64,000 nucleotides of DNA from Halanaerobiales bacterium. Lineage in GTDB: Bacteria; Bacillota_F; Halanaerobiia; DY22613. Under the pieces are notes generated by a model. It was not told where the DNA came from. It was given only the letters and a program-made list of their open reading frames with translations, and did not search any database. Within the stretch, counting starts at the first letter, position 1. Each line of letters opens with the position of its first letter. This document shows positions 52,067-62,170 of the stretch, in pieces. The DNA is taken from positions 1 to 64,000 of the forward strand of contig JAGMES010000006.1 in assembly GCA_023128035.1 (NCBI GenBank). Reading direction: 5' to 3'. Made by a program: the position numbers and the translations under genes.

Positions 52067-52107
52067 TAAAAGCCCTGTAGTTCACACAATGAACTGCAGG
52101 GCTTTTT
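52067..52107 (+). terminator. Terminator of coat operon
   Basis: A strong stem AAAAGCCCTGTAGTTCA / TGAACTGCAGGGCTTTTT just after the stop at 52063, with T run on the plus strand. Confidence 0.9.
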
Positions 52108-52214
52108 ACTAATTATGCCTAAAACAATATAACTTCTGGGGGTTATATTTCTGATTTCACAATTGAATGTTTTCTCGCAGTTTTGTTTAATGGCATATAC
52201 ACAAATCGAACCCA

Positions 52215-53867
52215 TCAATAATATATCTTCAAAGCAATCTCCAAATTTAACCGAACATCCCGATCCTTAAAATCAACATCCAAAATAGTTTGAATTCTTT
52301 CTATTCTATAAAGAACTGTATTATAATGAACATATAATTTTTTTGCAAGACGCTTTAAGTTTCCATCACACTCGAAATAATAATCTAAAGTCTTTACTAA
52401 TTCAGTATTATTCTTTTGATCATACTGAATTAAAACTCCTAAAGCATCACTTAGAAATTTTTTCAAAACAGATAGATCAATTTGATGTAGTATCCGCGAA
52501 ATTCCTAATTTATCATAATAGAATATCTCTTTGCTAGAATTTGTTATCAACGCGATTCTAATAGTTTCTTTAGCCTCTAAATAGCTCTCTTTAAGGTGAA
52601 ATAATCCTTTTGAGGGAGAACTAACACCAATATAATATGTTTGTTGGTATGATTCAAGCATTCTTTGAACTTCAAAAATAGTTTTCCTAATATCATTTTC
52701 AAGATCATCCTTATGACCAGAAATAGAATGAAGCAGAATGAATTTAGTACCCCATTCTCCAAAAATAACTTCTCTTTTTTGATTTTCACAGATTCTTTTT
52801 ATATCCCGTATAACCTGATTCCGAATCAAACAATTTTTTCGCGATTCTTCTCCTGGAGTAGTTTCTTCAGGTACTTCAAAGATAATAACACTAAATTGCC
52901 CTTTAAGTTCCCAATGCATAGCTTTCGCTCTAGAAAGAATCACATCTCCTATTTCAAACCTTCCGTGTAAAAGGTCATACAGAAGATCATTTTGATAACG
53001 TCGTTCCACTTCAAAAATAGATTGTTGATTTAAAATCTCCATTGCAGCTACTGTTGCAGACCTTTCAATACCAATTAGGTCAATAGCTTCTAACTTTTTT
53101 AAAACTTCCCAAACAAAGATATAGCCATAGCATTCTTGACCGACTAGAATAGGTATTGACATCTGTAACATCGCTTTCTCGCCTTCGATAGTATTCTGTT
53201 TAAAACGCCCCGACTTACTTTGACCAACTAAATGATTTTTTTTAAACCTCCAAACTGAAGTACTCTCATCTAACTCAAATATATCTTCTTCATCCAACTG
53301 ACCCATTAGATCAAAAGTTTGAATTTCATAATTTTGATTTAATATTGCTACAGGATTTCCTACCAATCTTGCAATATTTTTTGTAATTTCCTCTAATCCG
53401 CCGCCTTTTAATACCACATCCATTAACATCTCATGTGTATCGAGAGATTTTTTCAAAAACACTGCTTGAATATTTAATATTTCGCTTAAAATAGAATCCA
53501 CAAAGTCAGAAAAAGAGGTTTCAAAGGGAAGTTCAATTAATGGAAAATTATATTTGTCAGCCTGCTCTAACATGATTTGAGGAATTTTTTCAATATAACG
53601 CCCAGGTTTGATCGCTAGTCCTGCTAATCCTCGTTCTGCTAATGCAGGAATTAGCTGACACTGAGCTTCTTCGTCATCTTTTATAGCAAATACAGTAGAG
53701 AGTAATAATTCACCTTCTTTAACCCATTTTGTAATATCTGGAACTTCCATAATGTTAATAGATTTAATAACTCGGTCAATTCCATTATGTCCCGCTACTA
53801 GTTTTGCATTTCCCCAAAATTCCAGGCTTAATGCTTCCCTTATAGTAATTCCAACTTCCCGTTTCAT
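52215..53867 (-). CDS. pucR: PucR-family purine catabolism regulator
   Basis: A 550-residue activator. The N-terminal PucR domain (~8-130) has ITIREALSLEFWGNAKLVAG, then INIMEVPDITKWVKEGELLL; a middle GGDEF-like domain follows and the C-terminal HTH reads DGNLKRLAKKLYVHYNTVLY, RIERIQTILDV. It is the natural regulator of the xanthine permease and xanthine dehydrogenase genes just upstream. No lesion is visible. Confidence 0.85.
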   Translation of the reverse strand: MKREVGITIREALSLEFWGNAKLVAGHNGIDRVIKSINIMEVPDITKWVKEGELLLSTVFAIKDDEEAQCQLIPALAERGLAGLAIKPGRYIEKIPQIMLEQADKYNFPLIELPFETSFSDFVDSILSEILNIQAVFLKKSLDTHEMLMDVVLKGGGLEEITKNIARLVGNPVAILNQNYEIQTFDLMGQLDEEDIFELDESTSVWRFKKNHLVGQSKSGRFKQNTIEGEKAMLQMSIPILVGQECYGYIFVWEVLKKLEAIDLIGIERSATVAAMEILNQQSIFEVERRYQNDLLYDLLHGRFEIGDVILSRAKAMHWELKGQFSVIIFEVPEETTPGEESRKNCLIRNQVIRDIKRICENQKREVIFGEWGTKFILLHSISGHKDDLENDIRKTIFEVQRMLESYQQTYYIGVSSPSKGLFHLKESYLEAKETIRIALITNSSKEIFYYDKLGISRILHQIDLSVLKKFLSDALGVLIQYDQKNNTELVKTLDYYFECDGNLKRLAKKLYVHYNTVLYRIERIQTILDVDFKDRDVRLNLEIALKIYY

Positions 53868-53990
53868 CTACATAACACCTCTTTTATTATAGTACTGAAA
53901 AATTTTCTTATTTACCTAATATATTCTCCGTATGCAAAATATAACCTTTGAACTATTTAAGGTAGTTAGATTTTTTCTCTAAAGAGAATA

Positions 53991-54041
53991 AAAAAACCGT
54001 ATTAGTCATCCTTAATCAATAAGAATGACCAATACGTTTTT
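53991..54041 (-). terminator. Terminator of uraA-like permease gene
   Basis: A long stem (AACGTATTGGTCATTCTTA paired with TAAGGATGACTAATACGGTT, few mismatches) and T run on the minus strand, 13 bases after the stop. Confidence 0.85.
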
Positions 54042-54053
54042 AGCAAAATTCTA

Positions 54054-55298
54054 TCAGAGTGATACTGATTTATCTGAAGTTTCACCTATATTTTCTGGCA
54101 AAACTAAGTTTAATAGCAGACCAGCAAGACCAGACAACGCCATCCCTGCAAACTCTAGATCACCAGGAAGTGGTAATGTTGCTCCACCAATTCCTAGAAC
54201 TAAAATTACACTGGCTATGATTAAGTTTCTAGATTTAGTCAAATCAACCTTGTTCTCTACCATTGTCCGTACACCAACACTCGCGATCATACCAAAGAGA
54301 AGAATTGAAATACCACCAATAACAGAAGTTGGTATTGTAGAAATGATTGCACCAAATTTTGGGGATAAAGATAAAACAACTGCAAAGCAAGCAGCTATCC
54401 TCATTACAATAGGATTATATACTTTTGTTAATGCTAATACCCCCGTATTTTCTGAATAGGTAGTGTTCGGTGGTCCACCAAAAATACCTGCTATAGCTGT
54501 AGCAATACCATCACCCAACATTGTTCTGTGAATCCCTGGATCTTCAACAAATTCTTTGCCTTTACCTACAGTTGCACTAATTGCTAAAATATCACCAACA
54601 TGTTCGACCATTGATACAATCGCTACTGGAGCAATCGCTATAATCGCGCTCCATTTTATAACAGGAAAGGAGAAATTAGGTAGGCCAAATAGTGCAGCTT
54701 CTTTTATAGAAGCAAAATCTGCGAGACCAAAAATAAAAGCGGCAAGATAACCAACAGCAAGCCCAAACATAATTGGAATTAACCTGAAGAAGCCACGACC
54801 AAACACACTTGCAAAAGCAGCAGCTAACAAAGCTATCAAGGCTACCACTCGATGACTAGAAGCCATACCTATGGCGACAGGGGCCAACGTTAAACCGATG
54901 ACTATGATGACTGGCCCGGTTACAATAGGTGGGAAAAGAAAATTAATAATCTTTGGCCCAACAAGATATATTATAAAAGCCATCAGAGCATAGACAATAC
55001 CTGCAGCAATAATCCCACCCTGAGCCGCTGCAATACCTGCGTTTCCAACTACAAGAGTTATCGGTGCAATAAAAGCAAAGGATGAACCTAAATAAGCTGG
55101 AACCTTCTTCTTTGTAATCAAGTGAAAGACCAGGGTTCCAATACCAGCAGTAAATAATGCTACTGACACATTAAGTCCAGTCAAGATTGGAACTAATACT
55201 GTGGCACCAAACATAGCCAGTGCATGTTGAAGCCCAAGTAAAATCTTTTGCCCACCAGATAGTTGACTGACACCATTAACCTCTAAATTGTTTTCCAT
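54054..55298 (-). CDS. uraA: NCS2 uracil/xanthine permease
   Basis: A 14-segment nucleobase transporter of the NCS2 family, 414 residues. Signatures: LLGLQHALAMFGATVLVPIL, AYLGSSFAFIAPI, the substrate helix region VSMVEHVGDILAIS and the GGPPNTTYSENTGVLALTKV loop. The sequence is nearest to UraA-type uracil permeases, but its place between pucR and xanthine dehydrogenase suggests xanthine or uric acid uptake. It lies after a terminator, so it has its own promoter. Confidence 0.85.
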   Translation of the reverse strand: MENNLEVNGVSQLSGGQKILLGLQHALAMFGATVLVPILTGLNVSVALFTAGIGTLVFHLITKKKVPAYLGSSFAFIAPITLVVGNAGIAAAQGGIIAAGIVYALMAFIIYLVGPKIINFLFPPIVTGPVIIVIGLTLAPVAIGMASSHRVVALIALLAAAFASVFGRGFFRLIPIMFGLAVGYLAAFIFGLADFASIKEAALFGLPNFSFPVIKWSAIIAIAPVAIVSMVEHVGDILAISATVGKGKEFVEDPGIHRTMLGDGIATAIAGIFGGPPNTTYSENTGVLALTKVYNPIVMRIAACFAVVLSLSPKFGAIISTIPTSVIGGISILLFGMIASVGVRTMVENKVDLTKSRNLIIASVILVLGIGGATLPLPGDLEFAGMALSGLAGLLLNLVLPENIGETSDKSVSL

Positions 55299-55436
55299 AA
55301 TATTCTACAACCTCCTTAAAATCAATTTTCCTTCGCTCAACAAACTACTTCCTACTCCCTGCTTTTAACTGTCACCCCCCCTTTTTTTATTATTTTGATG
55401 CGAAAAAACGATAATACCGAATATGTAACTATGGAA

Positions 55437-55464
55437 ATACTCTCTCCCTTAAGGAAAGAGTATT
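55437..55464 (-). terminator. Terminator of xdh operon
   Basis: Stem ATACTCTTTCC / GGAGAGAGTAT immediately after the stop of the molybdenum subunit gene at 55475. The 55299-55436 gap holds no purine riboswitch that I can see. Confidence 0.65.
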
Positions 55465-55474
55465 ATTTCTACTT

Positions 55475-57787
55475 TTATTCTGAGCCTTTCTTTTCTTTCA
55501 AGGCTTTTAAAACTTTCTCTGCAGTAATAGGCATACTGGTAATTCTAACACCAGTTGCATCATAAACAGCATTTGCAATAGCCGGAGCCGCTGGAATCAT
55601 TGCTGGTTCGCCCACCCCACGCGCTCCATAAGGACCATCTTTTAGAGGAGTTTCCACAAACTCAGTAATTATTTTAGGACAATCCTTAGCAGTTGGAATT
55701 TTATAATCAACAAAAGAGGGATTTAAAAGTTTACCATCTTTTAAAATCATCTCTTCCATCAGAGCAGTACCCACTCCCTGTATCACAGCACCTACTACCT
55801 GTCCTTCACAGGTGGCAGGATTAATTACGCGCCCAACATCAAAAACAGCTATCATTTTAATTACATCAACTTCACCCGTCTCTAAATCAACTTCTACCTC
55901 TGCTCCATGAGCGCCAAAAGTCCAGTGGTTTACAGGACGTCCTTGACCTGTTTCAAGATCAAGGTTTGTTATTCCCTTTGGAATGAAAATACCTCTACCA
56001 ATGATTGGACCACCCACACCACTTCCATCAGAATAAATTAAACCTAAAGCATACTCAGTAATACTCTTCTTTATGTTCGGATCCTTTTTAGAATAGATAA
56101 TTCCATCTTCAATAAAAAGTTCCTCAATAGCAATTTGTAAATCCTGAGCAGCATAGTTAAGTAATTGCTTTTTAACATCTCTAGCAGCTCTAATTACAGC
56201 ATTTCCTGTAGAATAAGTTGTTCGACTCCCTACAGTCTGCCATTCATAAGGTGTATAATCTGTATTTGGAACATTCACATGAATCTTTTCAAAGTCTACA
56301 CTTAACTCTTCAGCAGCAATTTGAGCAAGAGCCGTATGAGAACCCTGACCAATATCTGTACAACTGATCTGTAAATTAAAGGTACCATCTTCTAAAAGAT
56401 AAATTATCGCAGTTGAAGCAGCAGCAGGCGGAGTTGATGGCCCTTTATAACCTCCTGCCATCCCTTTTCCTCTTAGCTTGTAAGGTTTTGTAGGAATTTC
56501 TTTTTTATCCATTTCCAATAGTTCTTTTACACGTTTAACACAGTCTACATATCCTACATTTTCTACTTTTTCACTAGTAACTGTCAGCGAACCATCTTTA
56601 AGACCATTTATCGTCCTTATTTCAGCTGGAGAAATCCCTATTTTTTCAGCAATAATATCCAGATGTTGCTCAATTCCCCAATGAATCTCACACATACCAA
56701 ATCCCCGATAAGCACACCCAACTGGGTGATTGGTATAAACACAGTATGAATCAGCTTTTACATTCTCAATATCATAAGGCCCAGAACATGAATATCCCGC
56801 TGTTTTGGAAATATTCACTCCATAATCATTATATGCTCCAGCGTCCCAGATATAAGTGATCTCTTGAGCAATAATTTTTCCATCTTTTCTAACTCCAGTC
56901 TTATATCTAGAGCGCAATCCCTGACGATTTACCGCACACTGAAACTCTTCTTCTCTGGTATATTCGAGACGAATACTTCGACCAGGTATAGTTTTTGCTA
57001 AAGCTACAACCATTGGTTCAATCTGCAAACCAGCTTTTGCCCCAAAACCACCACCAATATTATTAACTTTAACAGTAACTTTGTTCAAAGGAATATCAAA
57101 AATATGACCCAACATTTGTCGAACTGCAAAAGGAGATTGACAACTAGAAAGAACTTCTAATTGACCATCTAAATTCATTTTAGCAATACAAACATGAGTC
57201 TCAAGTGGAACATGATGAACCATAGGCACTGAAAATTCATCCACGAAGATAAAATCAGTTTTTTCAAATCCTTCGTCTACATTACCTTTTCTTAACTTAA
57301 AATGTTCACTTATATTAGTATGCGGTACAGGATGGATAAAGACCGCATGATCATATTCATGCAATTTATCATGAATAAGAGGAGCATCTTTTTTCATAGA
57401 TTCCATTGGATCAAAAAGTGCAGGTAATTCGTTATATTCAACTTCAATTAATTCAAGAGCTTTTTCCGCAATTGCCTCACTTTCTGCCGCCACAGCAGCT
57501 ACTGCATCACCTATATAACGCACTTTATCAATTGCAAAAACTGTTCTATCTGCCATATAAAGACCTGTTGTATTAGGAAAATCACGACCTGTAATAACCG
57601 CTTCAACACCAGATAAAGATTCTGCCTTACTTGTATCAAGTTTTAAAATTTTAGCATGAGGAAACGGACTTCTCTTAATCTTTACATATAACATACCCTC
57701 AAATTTCATATCACCAACATATTTAGCTTCACCGGTAACTTTACTTATCCCATCAATTCGCTTTACACTTTTACCGACAACTTTCAT
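55475..57787 (-). CDS. xdhA: Xanthine dehydrogenase molybdenum subunit
   Basis: The molybdopterin-binding subunit, 770 residues, which hydroxylates xanthine (or hypoxanthine/nicotinate in relatives). Signatures: VGKSVKRIDGISKVTGEAKY, VGDAVAAVAAES, NNIGGGFGAKAG, NHPVGCAYRGFGMCE, and near the end GARGVGEPAMIPAAPAIANA with the catalytic Glu region. No selenium-type Cys/Sec motif is evident. It is the last gene of the three-gene xdh operon, 13 bases after xdhC. The exact substrate is inferred from pucR and the permease. Confidence 0.85.
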   Translation of the reverse strand: MKVVGKSVKRIDGISKVTGEAKYVGDMKFEGMLYVKIKRSPFPHAKILKLDTSKAESLSGVEAVITGRDFPNTTGLYMADRTVFAIDKVRYIGDAVAAVAAESEAIAEKALELIEVEYNELPALFDPMESMKKDAPLIHDKLHEYDHAVFIHPVPHTNISEHFKLRKGNVDEGFEKTDFIFVDEFSVPMVHHVPLETHVCIAKMNLDGQLEVLSSCQSPFAVRQMLGHIFDIPLNKVTVKVNNIGGGFGAKAGLQIEPMVVALAKTIPGRSIRLEYTREEEFQCAVNRQGLRSRYKTGVRKDGKIIAQEITYIWDAGAYNDYGVNISKTAGYSCSGPYDIENVKADSYCVYTNHPVGCAYRGFGMCEIHWGIEQHLDIIAEKIGISPAEIRTINGLKDGSLTVTSEKVENVGYVDCVKRVKELLEMDKKEIPTKPYKLRGKGMAGGYKGPSTPPAAASTAIIYLLEDGTFNLQISCTDIGQGSHTALAQIAAEELSVDFEKIHVNVPNTDYTPYEWQTVGSRTTYSTGNAVIRAARDVKKQLLNYAAQDLQIAIEELFIEDGIIYSKKDPNIKKSITEYALGLIYSDGSGVGGPIIGRGIFIPKGITNLDLETGQGRPVNHWTFGAHGAEVEVDLETGEVDVIKMIAVFDVGRVINPATCEGQVVGAVIQGVGTALMEEMILKDGKLLNPSFVDYKIPTAKDCPKIITEFVETPLKDGPYGARGVGEPAMIPAAPAIANAVYDATGVRITSMPITAEKVLKALKEKKGSE

Positions 57788-57800
57788 AATCTCCCTCCCT

Positions 57801-58274
57801 TCAACCTCTCATTTTTTCAGCTGCACACTTAATAGCTTCAACTATCTTCTCATAACCTGTGCATCGACACAGATTACCACTGATACCCTCACGTATTTCT
57901 TCATCTGTAGGGTTGGGATTTTTGGTCAATAACGCTTTTGCAGACATAATCATACCAGGAGTACAATAACCACACTGTAAGGCTGAATTTTCAACAAAAG
58001 CTTCTTGAATTACATCTAATTCTCTTCCCTGTGCTAGACCCTCGACAGTAAATATCTCACTATCATCAACTTCAGGAGCCAGTACAAGACAGGAATTGAC
58101 TGCTTTATTATTCATAATCACAGTACAGGCACCACACTCACCACCACCACAACCACACTTGGTTCCTGTTAAACCTAACTTTTCTCTAAGCATCTCTAAC
58201 AATGTCATATTAGCCGGAACTTCTAATTCCTTTTTCCTGCTATTAATAACAAAGGAGATTTTATAATTTTCCAT
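57801..58274 (-). CDS. xdhC: Xanthine dehydrogenase [2Fe-2S] subunit
   Basis: A 157-residue iron-sulfur subunit with both clusters: plant-type CGCGGGECGACTVIMNNKAV plus Cys, and the helical domain CGYCTPGMIMSAKALL and GNLCRCTGYEKI. It passes electrons from molybdopterin to FAD. AGGAGG precedes the ATG; it follows xdhB by 29 bases. Confidence 0.9.
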   Translation of the reverse strand: MENYKISFVINSRKKELEVPANMTLLEMLREKLGLTGTKCGCGGGECGACTVIMNNKAVNSCLVLAPEVDDSEIFTVEGLAQGRELDVIQEAFVENSALQCGYCTPGMIMSAKALLTKNPNPTDEEIREGISGNLCRCTGYEKIVEAIKCAAEKMRG

Positions 58275-58303
58275 GGAAAATCCTCCTTCTTATGCTCGAA
58301 TAT

Positions 58304-59167
58304 TTACATTCCCAATATTTCTTCAATTCCACGTTTTACTAAAACAGAAGAAATTTCATATCTATACTCTTTGGAAGCGCGAATATCAGAAATTGGTGAA
58401 ATGTCGGTAAGTACAGTTTCTTTGACCTTCTCTAACAGTTCAGGAGTAATCTTTGCATTTTTTAATAAAGCTTCTGTATTTTTTGCCCGAACTGGAGTTG
58501 GCGCTACAGCAGCTAGAGCAATCCGCACCTCACTGATTTCGTTTTCATTTTTACCCAAAACCAAAACTGCAACACCGATACTTGATAGATCAACCGCCTT
58601 ACGTCTGGCATGTTTGAAATATTTTCCCTCTGCATCCGTAATAGGAGGAATAATTACTTCTGTCACTATCTCTCCTGATTCAAGAACGGTAGATCCAGGG
58701 CCAGTAAAAAATTCACCAATTGGCACAACTCTTGTACCTTGAATGCCTTGAATTTTGACTTTAGCGTTATAAACTAATAAAGCTGGAGCGGTATCGGCAA
58801 GAGGGGAGGCATTGCAAATATTACCAACTAAAGTACCCCTATTTCTAACCTGCAATGATCCAATCTCATGAGCGCCATCAGATAAAACAGAATAATATTT
58901 TTGAACAACCTCAGAATTCGAAATCTCATTTAATGTTGCTGTTGCCCCGATGGTTAATCCTACAGTTTCATCATAATGAATTTTATTTAATTCTGGAATT
59001 TTTTTAATATCCACTAAATACTCTGGTTTGATAACTCCATCACGCATTCTTACGACCACGTCAGTACCACCACATAATACTATAGCTCCTGGCCCATACT
59101 CAACAAGAAATTGACACGCTTCCTCAACAGTTTTTGGAACTAAATATTGAAATTGAGCAAGTTTCAA
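58304..59167 (-). CDS. xdhB: Xanthine dehydrogenase FAD subunit
   Basis: A 287-residue FAD-binding subunit. VLCGGTDVVVRMRDG is the first FAD motif; IGATATLNEI, GSLQVRNRGTLVGNICNASP, DTAPALLVY and the C-terminal CO-dehydrogenase-flavoprotein-like domain follow. The start is TTG 59167 with AGGAGG seven bases upstream. It is the first gene of the operon, so transcription starts in the gap 59168-59334, where I see no other defined element. Confidence 0.88.
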   Translation of the reverse strand: MKLAQFQYLVPKTVEEACQFLVEYGPGAIVLCGGTDVVVRMRDGVIKPEYLVDIKKIPELNKIHYDETVGLTIGATATLNEISNSEVVQKYYSVLSDGAHEIGSLQVRNRGTLVGNICNASPLADTAPALLVYNAKVKIQGIQGTRVVPIGEFFTGPGSTVLESGEIVTEVIIPPITDAEGKYFKHARRKAVDLSSIGVAVLVLGKNENEISEVRIALAAVAPTPVRAKNTEALLKNAKITPELLEKVKETVLTDISPISDIRASKEYRYEISSVLVKRGIEEILGM

Positions 59168-59334
59168 ATCGGCACCTCCTATTTTTTAATCTTAGTACTT
59201 TTTAAAATATTCTGAAAATTTAAAATGTGACCCTCCTCTAAAACACTCAAAGGAGAGCTCTTTTTAGTATTATAAAAAGATGGTTCTTTTCATAATTATT
59301 TCTTTTTTCTTTAAATCATTCCCAATTACCTCTA

Positions 59335-59379
59335 GATAAAGTATACAAATAACTTACATGTGATTTGTATACTTTATCA
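59335..59379 (-). terminator. Terminator of amylase gene
   Basis: A long stem GATAAAGTATACAAAT / ATTTGTATACTTTATC with a 12-base loop, overlapping the amylase stop codon. Confidence 0.8.
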
Positions 59380-61209
59380 TAATTCTAATAACACAGCACC
59401 TAGATTTGCTTCTAATCTAAGTTCAGCATCACCATCACTGTAGCTACCACCATTAAGAAGATCTTCAACCGCTCCTTTAATTCCCCATTCATCAAAAGGA
59501 ATTGTTAATGTTTGAGGTTCATCACTATTATTAATTACAGTAAAAATTCTCTCTCCATTATATTCACGCTCAAAAACTAGAATTTTTCTTTTATCATCAG
59601 TATAAACAGTCTTATATGTTCCAAGTTGCAAAGCTGGATGAGAGCGACGAATCTTGATCATCTGTTTATATAGACTTAGCAATTCATGATTCTGTTCCTC
59701 TGGATTCCAAATCATTGGGCGGCGACAATCTGGATCCTTTCTGCCTTCAATACCCACTTCATCACCATAGTAAATTGCAGGAGCACCTAGATATGTTAAC
59801 TGAAAAATAATCATAGGCTTAAGCCGTTTTACCTCACCCTTTGCAAGTGTTAAAATCCTCTCCACATCATGAGTACTAACCATATTATAAAGAACATGGT
59901 TCACTGGCTCAGGATAACGAGTTTGATCCATTCCCAATTCTTTCACAAAACGACTAGGGCGTTTCAAGCGTTTTATAAAATATTTGATAAGTAAATCACG
60001 ATACTCGTAATTCATTGTTGAATCAAACTCTTTCTGATTAATCCACGGACTTGCATCACCCCAGATTTCACCAATGAGTAGTACTTCTGGGTCAATCTCT
60101 TTAACTGTTTGATATAATTCTTTCCAAAAATCATGAGGTACCTCCGACGGTGCATCTAACCTGATTCCTTTTACACCCAAACTCATCCAATACTTAACCA
60201 CCTCTAAAATATATGTCCTAACTTCAGAATTATCATAATTTAATACTGGTAAACTACTATAACCATGCCAACTTTGATAATTTCCATCTTGCAGATCAAC
60301 TGGAAAACTATAAATATCATACCAATCCACATATGGAGAGTCCTCACCATTTTTGATTATATCCTGAAAAGCCCAAAAACCAGATCCAGTATGATTGAAA
60401 ACACCATCAATAATGATATAAATTCCTCGCTTCTTTGCCTCATCCACTAAATTTTTAAATAGTTCATTGGTTCCAAAATGAGGATCCACTTTCATATAAT
60501 CAGAAGCATCATATTTATGATTGGAGACAGATTCGTGAATAGGATTGAAGTATATCGCTTGAATACCTAAATCCTGTAAATAATCGAGCTGATCCAAAAC
60601 TCCTTGCAAATCACCTCCGAAGAAATCTGCACCTCTCGCAGGGTTAGAAGGAAGTTGATCCCAACTCCGACTTTCTACGGGTGATCCATATACATCGTAT
60701 TCCCCAAATTTCGGATCATTAGTTAAGTCTCCATTATAAAAACGATCTGGAAAGAGCTGATAAATAACAGCACCTTTAGCCCAATTCGGGATTGCAAACG
60801 TTTGCATAGAAGCCATAGAAATATTATATGGCTGTATTTGATCTTTCTCACTAGTTACAGCATTCTGACCTAAATAAACTACTTCATTACCAGCAAAGAT
60901 TTTAAAGAAATATGTAGATGCTTCTTCTCTAGGCCTAAACTGCGTCTTATAAAAACTGTAAAAACTATTAACCGTATAAAACTCCATTGGTATTTCTAAA
61001 CCGTCATCAAAAATCAATTGAATAGCATCCACACCATCCCGTTGAACCTGAATCTTTAAATTAACTTCCTCACTTTCTGTCAAATAAGCAAATCTCACAC
61101 TTTCTGGATTATGAAAAATATGCTTGGCCTTTAACTCAACTGCGTTCGATGTTCCTGTCATCATAAACATAACTAACAAAAGTAACATTAAAATTCTTAC
61201 TTTTTGCAA
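59377..61209 (-). CDS. Secreted GH13 alpha-amylase / neopullulanase
   Basis: An exported glycoside hydrolase family 13 enzyme of 610 residues that degrades starch-like glucans or cyclodextrins. A signal peptide (~1-23, TSNA) is followed by a beta-sandwich N-domain (~25-130) like those of cyclomaltodextrinases, the (beta/alpha)8 barrel and a C-terminal beta domain. The four conserved regions are present: DGVFNH (268-273), GIRLDAPSE with nucleophile Asp-352, IGEIW with Glu-381 and STHD with Asp-448. Secretion is unusual for cyclomaltodextrinase-type enzymes and suits an exported amylase. The gene is single, with its own terminator. Confidence 0.88.
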   Translation of the reverse strand: MQKVRILMLLLLVMFMMTGTSNAVELKAKHIFHNPESVRFAYLTESEEVNLKIQVQRDGVDAIQLIFDDGLEIPMEFYTVNSFYSFYKTQFRPREEASTYFFKIFAGNEVVYLGQNAVTSEKDQIQPYNISMASMQTFAIPNWAKGAVIYQLFPDRFYNGDLTNDPKFGEYDVYGSPVESRSWDQLPSNPARGADFFGGDLQGVLDQLDYLQDLGIQAIYFNPIHESVSNHKYDASDYMKVDPHFGTNELFKNLVDEAKKRGIYIIIDGVFNHTGSGFWAFQDIIKNGEDSPYVDWYDIYSFPVDLQDGNYQSWHGYSSLPVLNYDNSEVRTYILEVVKYWMSLGVKGIRLDAPSEVPHDFWKELYQTVKEIDPEVLLIGEIWGDASPWINQKEFDSTMNYEYRDLLIKYFIKRLKRPSRFVKELGMDQTRYPEPVNHVLYNMVSTHDVERILTLAKGEVKRLKPMIIFQLTYLGAPAIYYGDEVGIEGRKDPDCRRPMIWNPEEQNHELLSLYKQMIKIRRSHPALQLGTYKTVYTDDKRKILVFEREYNGERIFTVINNSDEPQTLTIPFDEWGIKGAVEDLLNGGSYSDGDAELRLEANLGAVLLEL

Positions 61210-61292
61210 TATTGCAACCTCCCTTATCTCTTCTTGATTTAATTATATCAGGCAATTTGTGGATGGTAAAGAGGATAACTTTGATAATATCA

Positions 61293-61338
61293 ATAAAGCC
61301 ACTTTTTAGAAGTTATGTTTTCTAAAAAATGGCTTTTA
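61293..61338 (-). terminator. Terminator of cbiK
   Basis: Stem AAAAGCCATTTTTTAGAA / TTCTAAAAAGTGGCTTTA-type, 13 bases after the cbiK stop, with A/T tails. Confidence 0.75.
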
Positions 61339-61350
61339 ACTCGGAAAATT

Positions 61351-62124
61351 TTACTTATAAACATTAATTCTATTTACAAAAGTTGTACCTATAAGTTCAT
61401 TTTCTCCTAAACCTTTAAGGACACATTCAACTTCAAAACCTTCTGATTCTAAAACAGATTTCCACGAATCTTCTTCATCGCCTGCCATATCATTTTGAGC
61501 ATGATCCCCTGCAACGAGCATCATTGGCATAAGCGTTAATTTTTTATAATCTCTTTCCTTTAAAATTGGTAATAAATCTTTGAGTTCAGGATAACCTTCA
61601 ACATTACCAATAAAAACATGGCTCTTTTTATCATCAAATAATCTTTGTAATAAACTATAACAAGCATTAGCAAAGTGTTCAGTCCCATGTCCCATAAGCA
61701 CTACAGCATGTTCATGATCTCTTGTAGGCATTTGATGTTCTAGAGCCTCAATTACTTCATGATAATCTTCTATAGAATAAAGTAATGGATGACCTAATGT
61801 AATATTAATCTCCTTTTTATGCTTAATCATCGCTACAGCTAATTTAACTTTTTCATATTCCAATCCAGGGATAATATGAAGCGGTTGAACAATGATTTCC
61901 TTAAATCCATCTTCAACCATTCTATTGAGTGCATCCATCGTGGTATCAATATGTAAACCATCTCGTTCTTTTAATTTCTTAATAATCATATTTGAAGTAA
62001 ATGCTCTTCTTACTTCATACTCTTTAAATGTTTCCTTTACCTTTTCTTCAATACTTTCAATACATCTTTTTCTTGTTTCTTCATAGCTTGTTCCAAAGCT
62101 AACAACTAATATCCCTTTTTTCAT
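61351..62124 (-). CDS. cbiK: Sirohydrochlorin cobaltochelatase CbiK
   Basis: An anaerobic-pathway chelatase of 257 residues that inserts cobalt into sirohydrochlorin. The start GILVVSFGTSYEETRKRCIE is typical; metal-binding His appear in VVLMGHGTEHFANACY and MPMMLVAGDHAQNDMAGDEE, and IVQPLHIIPGLEYEKV is conserved. No signal peptide, so it is cytoplasmic. It follows the cobN-like gene by 46 bases and is probably co-transcribed with it. No other cbi genes are in the window. Confidence 0.88.
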   Translation of the reverse strand: MKKGILVVSFGTSYEETRKRCIESIEEKVKETFKEYEVRRAFTSNMIIKKLKERDGLHIDTTMDALNRMVEDGFKEIIVQPLHIIPGLEYEKVKLAVAMIKHKKEINITLGHPLLYSIEDYHEVIEALEHQMPTRDHEHAVVLMGHGTEHFANACYSLLQRLFDDKKSHVFIGNVEGYPELKDLLPILKERDYKKLTLMPMMLVAGDHAQNDMAGDEEDSWKSVLESEGFEVECVLKGLGENELIGTTFVNRINVYK

Positions 62125-62170
62125 CGTAATTCCTCCTTAATCATCTAATACTCCATATAGCAATATTTTT

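Noticed and set aside
33280..52195. Shared TTTAATGGCAT near 33288 and 52184 as possible ends of a mobile element
   Set aside because: The match is only about 11 bases, without extended similarity or target duplication.
55299..55474. Purine riboswitch before the xanthine permease
   Set aside because: I looked for the conserved TATAATC and TTTCTACC-type core on the minus strand and did not find it.
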